This document shows, piece after piece, positions 8,889 through 16,874 of a stretch of 64,000 nucleotides of DNA (its first letter is position 1; each line of letters starts with the position of its first letter). The translations under genes were made by a program, and so were the position numbers. The notes under the pieces are model-generated. The model made no database searches and had not been told where the DNA came from. It saw only the letters and a list, made by a program, of their open reading frames with translations. Source of the DNA: Chryseolinea lacunae (GTDB lineage: Bacteria; Bacteroidota; Bacteroidia; Cytophagales; Cyclobacteriaceae); assembly GCF_016735595.1 (NCBI RefSeq), contig NZ_JAERRB010000001.1:1364001-1428000 (forward strand), given 5' to 3'.

Positions 8889-9476
8889 TCAGCCGATCAA
8901 CTCGGGAGGATAGTCGATGGTGAAATTGAGGAAGTGACGATAGTGGTTAACGTAGCCGGCAGCGCTGCCGAGGTCAATAGATTTGCGCGATGTTAAAAGC
9001 GATGTCTTGCCATGATGCAGGTAGTCTTTCACAACCGAAAGCGCCACCTTGCTATCCGACTTCTTTTCTCCCGAATTGTCGGCCAGCGATTGGGCGTAGT
9101 CTTTCAGGGCATCATTCACAGCAATTGTTTTCTCGTCTTTATAACAAACAATGTAGACCGTGTCTTTATAGAATTTCTGTTTCACCATGCGATAGGCCAC
9201 ACCTTCGTATTCAAACACGCCGTCTATGCGTTCGTAGTTTTCACGGTCCGAACCGTTGTAGTAAGACAGGGGGAGTTTTATGGTGATGGCCCGGCTTCCG
9301 GCATAGCTGTCCTCGTCGAGACGTTGTGCCAATTGCTTGTCGGTGCGTTGCTGAATGGCGTAAAAAAGCCAATAGGCGCCCACCACATTCAGCAGGTGCA
9401 ATCCAACAAGCGCTATGCAAAAGACTTTCTTCACACGGGTTTCAAACAATAAATATAGACCAACGTGCCATACCAT
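8889..9476 (-). CDS. Membrane-anchored protein of unknown function
   Basis: A 195-residue protein with one N-terminal membrane segment (about residues 18-40, VFCIALVGLHLLNVVGAYWLFYAI) preceded by a Lys/Arg pair, then a soluble body of about 150 residues probably in the periplasm. No recognised motif. The true start may be later: the ATG at 9476 gives an extra N-terminal stretch before the KK of the anchor. It lies 102 bases upstream of the FecA-like receptor and 17 bases after the gene at 9494-10426, so the three may form one iron- or metal-related unit. That link rests on position only. Confidence 0.7.
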   Translation of the reverse strand: MVWHVGLYLLFETRVKKVFCIALVGLHLLNVVGAYWLFYAIQQRTDKQLAQRLDEDSYAGSRAITIKLPLSYYNGSDRENYERIDGVFEYEGVAYRMVKQKFYKDTVYIVCYKDEKTIAVNDALKDYAQSLADNSGEKKSDSKVALSVVKDYLHHGKTSLLTSRKSIDLGSAAGYVNHYRHFLNFTIDYPPELIG

Positions 9477-9493
9477 GCAAGAACGGGTGCGGT

Positions 9494-10426
9494 TCAGCGT
9501 GGTGCCGGTGCCAGGAGTTTGAAGCCGATCACCAGCTGATAAACGTCTTCGCCCTGCGGCTCACATTTTGTTCCGGTGTTGGTGATGTAGGTAATTTCGA
9601 ACCGTTTGCCGCGGTAGGCCGGGTTGGCAATCACATCGCCATTGGAGTCGCTAGTCAGGTTTTGCCATAGTGTGGCCGACGCCTCGTCCAGAAATGTTTC
9701 TGCGTTTCCAAAATCGCCGCAGTCAAAGCCCAGGTGAAAACAATCGCCCAGGCCGGCGTCCTGCAGCACACAGGTGGTCACTTGCTTCCGAAAATCCGGT
9801 ATCAGCAACGCCCAGATTGCATCGGGCTCAAACGAACGGATGTTCACAGGTTGCAGCAGGTGTTTTCTGCTCGTGGTTTTGTTGTTGGCCTTGTTGCCGC
9901 TGTCTTTGGTGGTCACAATGATGTTGCCGTTGCTCAGGTTGTAGTCATAGGTGGTGGTCACTTTGCCATCCGTCACTTTATAGGTCGCCCCGATCACCCT
10001 GAAATATTTTTCAGGCGCATAACGATAGCGATGTGTGGTGGTCCACTGTTCGCGCGAGCCACCCGAAAAATCGAGACGCAGCACATTGTTTTTTATTTCC
10101 ATGCTGGCAAACGGATCACCTTGAGTTCCGCCCGACTGTCCATCCAACACAACATGATCGGCCTGCTCGGCCAGACTATACAGCTTGCTTTGTTTGTCTC
10201 TCAACAACAGGATGAGCGACCGCGGCCTTTCGTTCTCCAACGCGTCCCCTGCATACTCCACCACCATGGCCACATCGGCAAGGCTGTCGCGATTCAGATC
10301 GCCAACCGCTTCGTGCAACAACGTCCAGTTCTGGGGAATAAAAGATTCTTTGGAGCCGAAAGCCGGTTGAGCTCCTGCGGGTTTCACAAGCACGATCAGA
10401 AACAGGAGGATAAAACTGTTTTTCAT
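9494..10426 (-). CDS. Secreted protein with an FG-GAP/EF-hand-like motif
   Basis: A 310-residue protein with signal peptide (MKNSFILLFLIVLVKPAGAQ). Near residues 40-52 it has GDLNRDSLADVAMV, the Asp/Asn-rich calcium loop (DxNxDxxxD) found in FG-GAP and VCBS-type repeats. The rest, including Cys-containing segments near 210-230, is not recognised. It is probably periplasmic or secreted. It is the first gene of the possible three-gene group leading into the FecA-like receptor; about 180 bases of non-coding DNA separate it from the AlkC-like gene. Confidence 0.72.
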   Translation of the reverse strand: MKNSFILLFLIVLVKPAGAQPAFGSKESFIPQNWTLLHEAVGDLNRDSLADVAMVVEYAGDALENERPRSLILLLRDKQSKLYSLAEQADHVVLDGQSGGTQGDPFASMEIKNNVLRLDFSGGSREQWTTTHRYRYAPEKYFRVIGATYKVTDGKVTTTYDYNLSNGNIIVTTKDSGNKANNKTTSRKHLLQPVNIRSFEPDAIWALLIPDFRKQVTTCVLQDAGLGDCFHLGFDCGDFGNAETFLDEASATLWQNLTSDSNGDVIANPAYRGKRFEITYITNTGTKCEPQGEDVYQLVIGFKLLAPAPR

Positions 10427-10607
10427 TGGGGTTGATTAAGGTTCGGTATAGCGGGAGTTGGTTAAAAATCGCTCTAACATTCTCTCCGGGAGGCGGCTTC
10501 ACACATAAGCTTCCGAAGTGCAGCATTCATTCGAATATACCAATTGTGATCGTAAACCCCACATTAGCATGGGGAACAATGACTATCCCCTAGCCCTTCC
10601 TCCTCTC

Positions 10608-11690
10608 CTAACGTGTAAACATAAAAGTCTTCTGCTTCATCACTTCCCCATTCACAACAATCTCCAACTTGTGCGACCCACTGTGGAGTTTGCGTGTGGT
10701 GAAGTCTTGAAAGCGTTGCTTTTTAAGAATAGAAACAGTTTCCCCAGGGGCGAGTGTAATCTCCTTGAGCTTAAAAACCTTGGCCGACTGAATGCCCGAT
10801 TTCTTGGAGTAATGTATGCGATAGTCCACCATCAGGTTTTGGGATGTTGACTTTTCGGAGACAAGATCGAATTGAAATTGCAGCACGTCATTTAACCTGA
10901 TCTCCGCGTTGGCCAGGCTGAACCGCTTGATCGAAACCTTGACGTCTTTGGTGAGACCAAAAACGCTCATCGATTTCTTGTCGCCTTTTTTGAGCAGCGA
11001 ACGGATGCCGCGCTTCACAATCCAGGCCGTGTGCGGTTGGGTGATGTCCCATGCCTTGATCAGCTTCAGCACATAGTCGGGAGAATCTTTTGAAATGTCG
11101 TTGAGGTGATTGGCCACCGACTTGCGCACATAAAGCTCCTCATCTTCTTTCAGATTTTCCAGTATCGGCGATGTGAGCTGCGGGGCCTTGATGATCTGAT
11201 CCAGTTTGAACGACCAAGGAAGTCGCGGCCGGCTTCCCTCCGACGCCAGCCTCCGCACATGATAGTTGCTGTCGGCAGACCATTTTTGCATGACCTTTAG
11301 CGTGCGCTCCAGGTCTTGCTTCAAGAACGCGCGGATGGCAAACTCCGAAGAGCCAAACGAAGTGAAGTATTTTAAGGCCTCCATGGATTGCTGAAAGTGC
11401 GAAAGTCCATAGAGGCTCACAAAGTCGGGAAAGACCAGTGTCGTATATCCGCCATTAAGTTGGGGCACCACGTCTTTCAGGATGCCGATTGCCTGACTAT
11501 AATTTTCGGGAAGGTGCTGCTGCAAGACCACGGAGGTTTGGCGCATACGCTGGTTGAGAGAAAGAGTTTCCAGATTGTTGGTCACGTCCTTTACAAACCG
11601 GTCTGCCTGAAACGGCTTGTGCACGGATGATAGCACGTCCGCCAAATTCTTGTAATAAGTTTTTCCGAACATTTCTTTCAAGGGCTCCAT
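10608..11690 (-). CDS. alkC: AlkC-type DNA alkylation repair protein (HEAT-like repeats plus C-terminal Ig-like part)
   Basis: A 360-residue protein. Residues about 1-240 form HEAT-like helical repeats with the diagnostic segment HVRRLASEGSRPRLPWS (about 164-180), seen in the AlkC/AlkD alkylpurine glycosylases. Residues about 255-360 are beta-rich (VKVSIKRFSLANAEIRLND, LKEITLAPGETVSILKK) and fit the C-terminal immunoglobulin-like domain described for AlkC. These enzymes excise cationic N3- and N7-alkylated purines without base flipping. The gene appears to stand alone; no Ada or other adaptive-response gene is adjacent. Confidence 0.88.
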   Translation of the reverse strand: MEPLKEMFGKTYYKNLADVLSSVHKPFQADRFVKDVTNNLETLSLNQRMRQTSVVLQQHLPENYSQAIGILKDVVPQLNGGYTTLVFPDFVSLYGLSHFQQSMEALKYFTSFGSSEFAIRAFLKQDLERTLKVMQKWSADSNYHVRRLASEGSRPRLPWSFKLDQIIKAPQLTSPILENLKEDEELYVRKSVANHLNDISKDSPDYVLKLIKAWDITQPHTAWIVKRGIRSLLKKGDKKSMSVFGLTKDVKVSIKRFSLANAEIRLNDVLQFQFDLVSEKSTSQNLMVDYRIHYSKKSGIQSAKVFKLKEITLAPGETVSILKKQRFQDFTTRKLHSGSHKLEIVVNGEVMKQKTFMFTR

Positions 11691-12084
11691 GCGAATATTT
11701 TTTTGCCCGAAGTAAACACAAAACGTGACAGCCTTATGTCAGCAGTTAAACTATTGATGGAAAACTTTGTGAACGACGGGACACACACACCGAAAATTGA
11801 TTCTTGCAATTTTCTGATTTGGTTTATAAAATAAACTAGTTTACATTTGTTCAAGGTCATCAAGATAATCGACCATAAAGTTCTGAGTTGTCGGGAATGC
11901 TTCCGCTATGGCATGGCATTGTCCCGTCAAGCACATGACATTTTCCCGTGCAATACCAGCATCTTCTCTTGTGTGGATGTCAGGAAACGCACGTGCAAAA
12001 TTTGACGCGGTGCGTCCATAGAATGTTGTTCATATCAGTTTGTAAAAAATCAGTCCATAAAAAACAAATTAAACACCCCTCACT
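11691..12084. other. Intergenic region between divergent alkC and the DUF1579-like gene
   Basis: 394 bases, no supported gene. It contains one good promoter-like site on the plus strand (11818-11849) overlapped by the palindrome TAAACTAGTTTA (11832-11843). From 11850 to 12084 I see no ORF of note and no strong hairpin, so a transcript from that promoter would have a leader of over 200 bases. Confidence 0.55.
11818..11849 (+). promoter_or_regulatory. Candidate Bacteroidota promoter, with overlapping palindrome
   Basis: TTTG at 11818-11821, 20 bases, then TACATTTG at 11842-11849: an exact match to TAnnTTTG with good spacing. The 12-bp palindrome TAAACTAGTTTA sits between and over the boxes, placed like a repressor site. 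A 12-bp palindrome alone is expected by chance several times in this window, so only the combination is suggestive. Confidence 0.45.
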
Positions 12085-12636
12085 ATGAAAAAATCAATGT
12101 ATGTCCTGTTTGTGTTCGCGTTGTCTATCCACCAACTTTTTGGTCAGGGTCCCGACCATTCTCAACGGTGCAAGGAAGAGATGAAGAAGCTTTCTTTTCT
12201 GGTTGGCGATTGGAAAGGCGAAGCCACACACAGAGGTCCCAAGGGCTCCATCACCGTTATGCAGCAGGAACACATCGAGTGGAAGTTGCAGGAAATGGTG
12301 ATGGTGGTTGAAGGCACGGGCCGCGAGAAAAATGCCACCACGGGAAAAGAAGAGGTCACATTTCAGGCTATGGCCACGCTAAATTTCGACCCGATAGAAC
12401 AACAGTTCAAGTGGAAGTCGTTTGTGAAAGAAGGGTATAGCACCAATGCCTATTTCAAAATACTTGAAACCAACACATTCGAATGGGGCTTTGACATTCC
12501 AACCGGAGGCAAAACCAAGTTCACCATCATTCTCGATCCCACTAAAAACACGTGGCACGAAACGGGAGAATATTCCAAAGACGGTACGCAATGGATGAAG
12601 TTTATCGAACTGAACCTGGTGAAACAAACCGGATGA
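12085..12636 (+). CDS. Secreted DUF1579-like (lipocalin-type fold) protein
   Basis: A 183-residue protein with signal peptide (MKKSMYVLFVFALSIHQLFGQ) and the pattern LSFLVGDWKGE at about residues 33-43, the hallmark of DUF1579 and related small beta-barrel proteins, which start with a conserved Gly-x-Trp. The rest is a run of beta strands with aromatic residues (FQAMATLNFDP, FKWKSFVKEGY). The fold suggests binding of a small hydrophobic ligand; none is known. It is convergent with the XRE regulator gene. Confidence 0.75.
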   Translation: MKKSMYVLFVFALSIHQLFGQGPDHSQRCKEEMKKLSFLVGDWKGEATHRGPKGSITVMQQEHIEWKLQEMVMVVEGTGREKNATTGKEEVTFQAMATLNFDPIEQQFKWKSFVKEGYSTNAYFKILETNTFEWGFDIPTGGKTKFTIILDPTKNTWHETGEYSKDGTQWMKFIELNLVKQTG

Positions 12637-12653
12637 GCGGGTGAGCACGTCGA

Positions 12654-12863
12654 TCAGGAATTCCAGTCTGTGTCTTCCAACGCGAAAATTTCGTCAACGC
12701 GAACGCTAAAAACAGTGGCGATTTTTAGCGCGAGCAACGTGGATGGCACATACTTTCCAATTTCTATCGAATTGATGGTTTGACGTGACACGTTCACCTT
12801 TTCGGCCAATTCTGCCTGGGTCATGTTTTGTTTTGCCCGCTCCACCTTCAACGTATTCTTCAT
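12654..12863 (-). CDS. XRE-family helix-turn-helix repressor (small, YozG-like)
   Basis: A 69-residue protein that is almost entirely one HTH_3 domain: MTQAELAEKVNVSRQTINSIEIGKY (residues about 13-37) contains both helices, followed by PSTLLALKIATVFSVRVDEIF. This small XRE type is usually encoded with a membrane protein, as here: the membrane-protein gene ends 4 bases upstream. The pair very probably regulates itself from the promoter-operator at 13263-13292. Confidence 0.92.
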   Translation of the reverse strand: MKNTLKVERAKQNMTQAELAEKVNVSRQTINSIEIGKYVPSTLLALKIATVFSVRVDEIFALEDTDWNS

Positions 12864-12867
12864 CTCG

Positions 12868-13239
12868 TTACTGTTTCAGGATGTATAATCTGCTATAGAA
12901 AACAGCATTGGCCAGTGCCAGCACCAGGATGAGGAAGTGATTGATTTCAACCAGCTGGAAAGAGATCAATGCATGTTCATTCAAATTGGAAGTGAGCAGT
13001 TTCAGCGCGTAGGAAATACAAAAAGATAAATACAACGACGTGGTTTTTAGCTGTACTGAACGTTCGTCTTGGATTTTTTCAGTCGCGACGAAAAGTGTGA
13101 AGAGTCCAACCAGCAGTGGCATTTCGGCTCCCGAAGATTTGTCGATGAGCATTATGGGGATTCCGATAACAATAAGCGCAAGTCCCAGGAATTTGCTGTA
13201 GTAGAGAATTTTATGGGCGGGTTTGGATGCTGTTGACAT
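12868..13239 (-). CDS. Small four-helix membrane protein paired with the XRE regulator
   Basis: A 123-residue protein with about four membrane segments (FLGLALIVIGIPIMLI; LPLLVGLFTLFVA; TTSLYLSFCISYALKLL; FLILVLALANAVFY). It is the first gene of a two-gene unit with the XRE repressor. Such pairs are common in Firmicutes and Bacteroidota; the membrane partner's role is unknown. The start at 13239 fits the promoter position, giving a leader of about 15-20 bases. Confidence 0.82.
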   Translation of the reverse strand: MSTASKPAHKILYYSKFLGLALIVIGIPIMLIDKSSGAEMPLLVGLFTLFVATEKIQDERSVQLKTTSLYLSFCISYALKLLTSNLNEHALISFQLVEINHFLILVLALANAVFYSRLYILKQ

Positions 13240-13262
13240 AAGTTGATGTGATTTGCTTCGTA

Positions 13263-13292
13263 CAAAGATAAGTTGTTTTGTCTAAAAGACAA
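13263..13292 (-). promoter_or_regulatory. Promoter and operator of the membrane protein-XRE pair
   Basis: On the minus strand: TTG, 19 bases, TATCTTTG, an exact fit to the Bacteroidota consensus. The -33 TTG is the first part of TTGTCTTTTAGACAA (13278-13292), an inverted repeat with 6-bp arms and a 3-base centre, the kind of site small XRE repressors bind. The overlap of operator and -33 box explains repression directly. The ATG follows at 13239. Confidence 0.75.
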
Positions 13293-13349
13293 GTTAACTT
13301 TACATATTGTGTAGTTTGCTTGCCATTAACTTCACAAATTTCCCTTTGA

Positions 13350-13667
13350 TTAGGCCAAATTGGCTTGGCCAAACCACTGAGCGGCAGCCTTTTCAAGTTC
13401 GCTGCAATCAGGATCGCTGTCAGAAGTCCAGGCAACAATTCCATCGGGACGAATGAGCGCCGCGCGCATGCCGGCGTGTTCTTTTGGTGGGCCCCAAACA
13501 TATTTTATTCGATCGCCATAGGCACTCGCCAAAGTCTTGAGGGAAGCATTCATATCAAAATCAAGCAACATGCCTTGGACATCGAGCATGAGTTCGTCAA
13601 GCGTTGTGCCGTATACCATTTTGGTCGCGCCAGGGAAAGGGTAAAGAGCACGGTCACAAACCGCCAT
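13350..13667 (-). pseudogene. C-terminal remnant of an FAD-dependent aromatic-ring monooxygenase
   Basis: A 105-residue reading frame whose end (AALIRPDGIVAWTSD, then ELEKAAAQWFG) matches the C-terminal thioredoxin-like domain of PheA/TfdB-type and polyketide FAD hydroxylases, where a conserved (L/I)RPDG-VAW motif is found. Complete enzymes are about 500 residues with an N-terminal GxGxxG FAD domain. Nothing of that domain lies upstream: the desaturase terminator begins 14 bases before this ATG. The simplest reading is a decayed gene left after deletion. It could still be expressed as a small protein. Confidence 0.6.
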
Positions 13668-13680
13668 CGAACAAAATGCA

Positions 13681-13717
13681 GAAGGCCCGGTGAGAAATTT
13701 TATTTCCCCGGGCCTTC
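13681..13717 (-). terminator. Intrinsic terminator of the desaturase gene
   Basis: GAAGGCCCGG (13681-13690) pairs with CCGGGCCTTC (13708-13717), a perfect 10-bp GC-rich stem; inside the loop GAAAT and ATTTC can pair as well. On the minus strand it lies about 45 bases past the desaturase stop and is followed by TGCATTTTGTT. Confidence 0.75.
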
Positions 13718-13762
13718 CAAAATTAGTTAGTCGTTGTAAAGTGCTACGATGATCCTTACGGC

Positions 13763-14845
13763 TTATCGTTGTGCTTCCACCAGGTCAAGGTCAGGCTTCG
13801 ATTCGTCCGTGAGTTTCACCTTGCCCCGCTCCTGCCGCACCGTGCGCGAAAACAGTGAGATGTTTTTGTCGAACAGGAAGCGGAAGAAAAGTCGTGTCCA
13901 CGAGGTATGCGACAGCAGGGAATCGTAGAACGCGGGTGCCTGCTTCTTCAGCCGGGGCAACCGGTTCCAGGGCACCGACGGAAAATCGTGATGCTCGTTG
14001 TGAAAGCCCACGTTGAAGGCGACGGTGTTGAGGGGGCCATAGTAGCTATAGGTTTCCTGGTCTTTGTCAAGCGTGAGATAATGTTCCTGTATCCACCGTG
14101 CACCAAGGGGATGGAGTCCGATCGAGAAAAAGAAACTTGCCAGCATAAACAACAGGGCGCCGGGACCGAAGTAGACCCAGATGGCTACGTTGAAGGCAAT
14201 CTGCACAAGCCAGTTGGTGATGATCCAGCCGTCGATAGGTTTAATTTCCTTTAGCCGGAACGTTCTCGACACCTGGAAAAACGGGAACAGTAGCAGCCAC
14301 AGTGCTTTGCCGGCAAACGAGTTGCCGATGAGGCGTGCTTCCCAATGGTCCGGAAGGTCGGCATCCAACTCGTGCACACCCTGAAAAGAATGGTGTTTAA
14401 TGTGGTAGCGTTTGAACGAAATGGCTGACGGAATGACGTGCGGCAGGTTGGCGATGATGGAGAAAATATTGTTCAGTGCCTTGTTGCGAAACAGCAGGTA
14501 GTGCGAGCATTCGTGAATCATAACGAAGAGCGAATGGTTCAGGAAAGCACCAACCCCATAGGCCAGCAGCAGCATGACCCACCACGCGCTGTCTTTCACC
14601 CAATAGGAAAGGCCGACCATGGCCCCCACCAGGCCGATTATGGCCAGGCTTGTGAACGGATTCTTCCCCATCAGCGTCTTCACTTCGGGATGTTGCTTCA
14701 GTATTTGAAGGGTTCGTATACGATGAGGTTCGGGTACTCCCGAAAAATGAAAGTTGTCGTCAGCAGTCACAAAGCGTGTGTTTAGGAAATGGAAAGATTG
14801 GAAAAAAAACGCCGGAACGCAAACGAATAGGTTCCTGCGCAACAC
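13763..14845 (-). CDS. Membrane fatty-acid/sphingolipid delta-4 desaturase-like enzyme (DEGS type)
   Basis: Up to 360 residues. All three His boxes of membrane desaturases are present: HECSH (111-115), HIKHH (148-152), HNEHHDFP (282-289). Detailed features match eukaryotic dihydroceramide desaturase DEGS1: EPHRIRTLQILKQHPEVKTLMG before the first membrane helix, NLPHVIPSAISFKRYHIKHH, IGLHPLGARWIQEHY and ETYSYYGPLN. The enzyme would add a double bond to a long-chain or sphingoid base at the inner membrane. The start is uncertain: the first 25 residues are not conserved-looking, and a GTG at 14770 (VTADDNFHF) would give a DEGS-sized N terminus. It begins 13 bases after the hydrolase gene. Confidence 0.88.
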   Translation of the reverse strand: MLRRNLFVCVPAFFFQSFHFLNTRFVTADDNFHFSGVPEPHRIRTLQILKQHPEVKTLMGKNPFTSLAIIGLVGAMVGLSYWVKDSAWWVMLLLAYGVGAFLNHSLFVMIHECSHYLLFRNKALNNIFSIIANLPHVIPSAISFKRYHIKHHSFQGVHELDADLPDHWEARLIGNSFAGKALWLLLFPFFQVSRTFRLKEIKPIDGWIITNWLVQIAFNVAIWVYFGPGALLFMLASFFFSIGLHPLGARWIQEHYLTLDKDQETYSYYGPLNTVAFNVGFHNEHHDFPSVPWNRLPRLKKQAPAFYDSLLSHTSWTRLFFRFLFDKNISLFSRTVRQERGKVKLTDESKPDLDLVEAQR

Positions 14846-14858
14846 AATCGTTGTCTCG

Positions 14859-16748
14859 TCAATATTTTGCCGTCACGTTAAATCCCACCCCCATTGGATA
14901 TTTTTTCCACCGCGCCTCACTGGCCTTGCGATAGAAGGTGCCCTTGTTGGCAAAACCCGCCGAAAATACGATGCCCGACGTGGTGCGCCCTGCTATCCAT
15001 TGGAGTCCAATAAAAAAATCATCATTCACCGCGATGTTGTATTCCGACAAGTCGACCTCAATTTTGCCCGTGCGATTATTTGCCCGCACGAGGATGTCGC
15101 GTGTGAGAATATTTTGGGAAGGGAGTCCATTTTTTGCTTCATAAATCGTTACTCTGAACGTGGCCGTGTCGGCCGTGTTGTAGGAGATGTTGAAACAAAA
15201 CTTTTCGAGATAGGTTGGCCTGCCTTTGGATTTTATCCGTATGGCAAGCTCGCTACCCAAATCGCCGTGCGCGAATTTGCCACCAAAGAATTTAGATTCT
15301 GTTTTGTTGCCCAGCACTTTCGTGACAAGCTTCTTTTCAACAATCCCAACTTCTTTCAACTCAACAGACTTTTCCCGCAGGCGAATGCGCAGGCGCTTTT
15401 GTGCAGGGACGATATCTTTCAGATAAATCTCCCGGGGTTCGTATCCGATCATTGATATTCTGAGTGTGTCGTGGACATTTGTGTCCTGCAACGGAAGTTG
15501 AAATTCGCCTTTACTATCCGTTGTGGTGCCCTGGTCTTTGTTGAGAATTCCAAGGGTTGCGTAGGGCAAGGGCAAATTTGTTGTGAGGTCCTGAACAAGT
15601 CCTTTCAATAAAATTTTGTCTGTCGCCCGAGGGGCCGTGGCCTGCGGCTGGGAGAATTTTTTTGTGATCCCTTTCGAAGGAATGCGTTCCTCAAAAACAT
15701 GGGTTCCTGTTAGCTTGTCGGAAAGATAGTTGATGGTCAGCTGCTGTATGGCATCATAAACGTCGTGCCCCACATCGTTCGGGACCACGACACTTAAGCT
15801 GGTGAAATCTTCATGTTTTGAATGGTCTATTTTCAGATACCATTTGTCTCCCAAAATATGATCGGATATGTTATAGACCGAATCGGGCAAATCATCGTCA
15901 ACGGCATAGTCGCTATCGAGGTAAAGAAAGGATGCGCGGACCGCGTTGGGATTAAAGAAACTTGCTTCACGTATGCGGTTCAGGCTTTCGTCGTCTTCCG
16001 GATTGCCATACGAAAACTGTTCAGACCCGTCGAGCGAAACAATGGCTTTCACCTTGTCGGGTTCGGCCATGGCCATAATGACAGAAGCCAGTCCGCCCCA
16101 ACTATATCCCACCAAACCAACCGCACGGGTCGCGGTGTTGTTTTTTGTTAGATGCTCTATGACAAAGCGTGCGTCGTTAATTTGTTCGAACAACCCCGCG
16201 GCGTCCATGGTCATGTTACCCGGATACACGCCGATGGAGCTTACCGCGGCCACCACAAAACCATTCCTTGCCAAGGAATCGAACAATTGATAGTTCTCAT
16301 AGCTCATTCCATTGAATCCGGCGAAGTAGATAATTAATGGAAAAGGCTGCGCTACTGGTTTTGCATTCACATAGCTATTGGTCTTTATGCTTTTGAGAAG
16401 ATTATAGTCCGGGCAGTTTAAACCGGCACAGATATATTGAAGCACTTCGTCCGTCAATCCGTCGTATCGTTTTGTGTCGTCATAAAAATTGCTTCTTTTT
16501 TCGAGGAGGAGTACCAGGTCGAAAAAAGAGGCGGTGGTATCGGTTGACATTATCCTCGCCGGGTACCACAAGTCGATGTCGATGGGTCGGAAATGCAGAC
16601 TGTGAGAAGGCGGGGAGTTTGGCTTGTATTGGCGACTTGAATCACACGTGCTTATGATTCTGAAACCCGCCTCATACGTCTGCGCCAGTGAGAACGTGCA
16701 CCATGCGTTTAAAAAGACTAGTGCTATCGCGAGTAAACCTGCTTTCAT
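14859..16748 (-). CDS. Secreted alpha/beta hydrolase fused to a CarboxypepD_reg-like domain
   Basis: A 629-residue protein with signal peptide (ends near FSLAQ). Residues about 50-350 are an alpha/beta hydrolase of the dienelactone-hydrolase/PAF-acetylhydrolase type: nucleophile motif GYSWGG (Ser216), a preceding PLIIYFAGFNGMSYEN oxyanion-type segment, and a late DVGHDVY His. Residues about 383-465 form a CarboxypepD_reg-like beta domain (LKGLVQDLTTNLPLPYATLG, TTTDSKGEFQLPL), and the last 150 residues are another beta-rich module. The combination is unusual. It probably acts on an ester outside the cytoplasm. It is followed closely by the desaturase gene. Confidence 0.8.
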   Translation of the reverse strand: MKAGLLAIALVFLNAWCTFSLAQTYEAGFRIISTCDSSRQYKPNSPPSHSLHFRPIDIDLWYPARIMSTDTTASFFDLVLLLEKRSNFYDDTKRYDGLTDEVLQYICAGLNCPDYNLLKSIKTNSYVNAKPVAQPFPLIIYFAGFNGMSYENYQLFDSLARNGFVVAAVSSIGVYPGNMTMDAAGLFEQINDARFVIEHLTKNNTATRAVGLVGYSWGGLASVIMAMAEPDKVKAIVSLDGSEQFSYGNPEDDESLNRIREASFFNPNAVRASFLYLDSDYAVDDDLPDSVYNISDHILGDKWYLKIDHSKHEDFTSLSVVVPNDVGHDVYDAIQQLTINYLSDKLTGTHVFEERIPSKGITKKFSQPQATAPRATDKILLKGLVQDLTTNLPLPYATLGILNKDQGTTTDSKGEFQLPLQDTNVHDTLRISMIGYEPREIYLKDIVPAQKRLRIRLREKSVELKEVGIVEKKLVTKVLGNKTESKFFGGKFAHGDLGSELAIRIKSKGRPTYLEKFCFNISYNTADTATFRVTIYEAKNGLPSQNILTRDILVRANNRTGKIEVDLSEYNIAVNDDFFIGLQWIAGRTTSGIVFSAGFANKGTFYRKASEARWKKYPMGVGFNVTAKY

Positions 16749-16874
16749 GTTCGGATGGGTTGCTACGTATCAAATGCAACGAACCGCCTAAACGATGCCT
16801 CGAGGTTGGGAAATAGTTTTGGTGCTGGGAGAAATAAAATCAGTTCTGCTCGTAAATAAAATTATCCGTGGCGC

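Noticed and set aside
10557-10574. CCCCA...TGGGG hairpin downstream of alkC
   Set aside because: Only 5 bp with an 8-base loop and no proper U-run; too weak to call a terminator.
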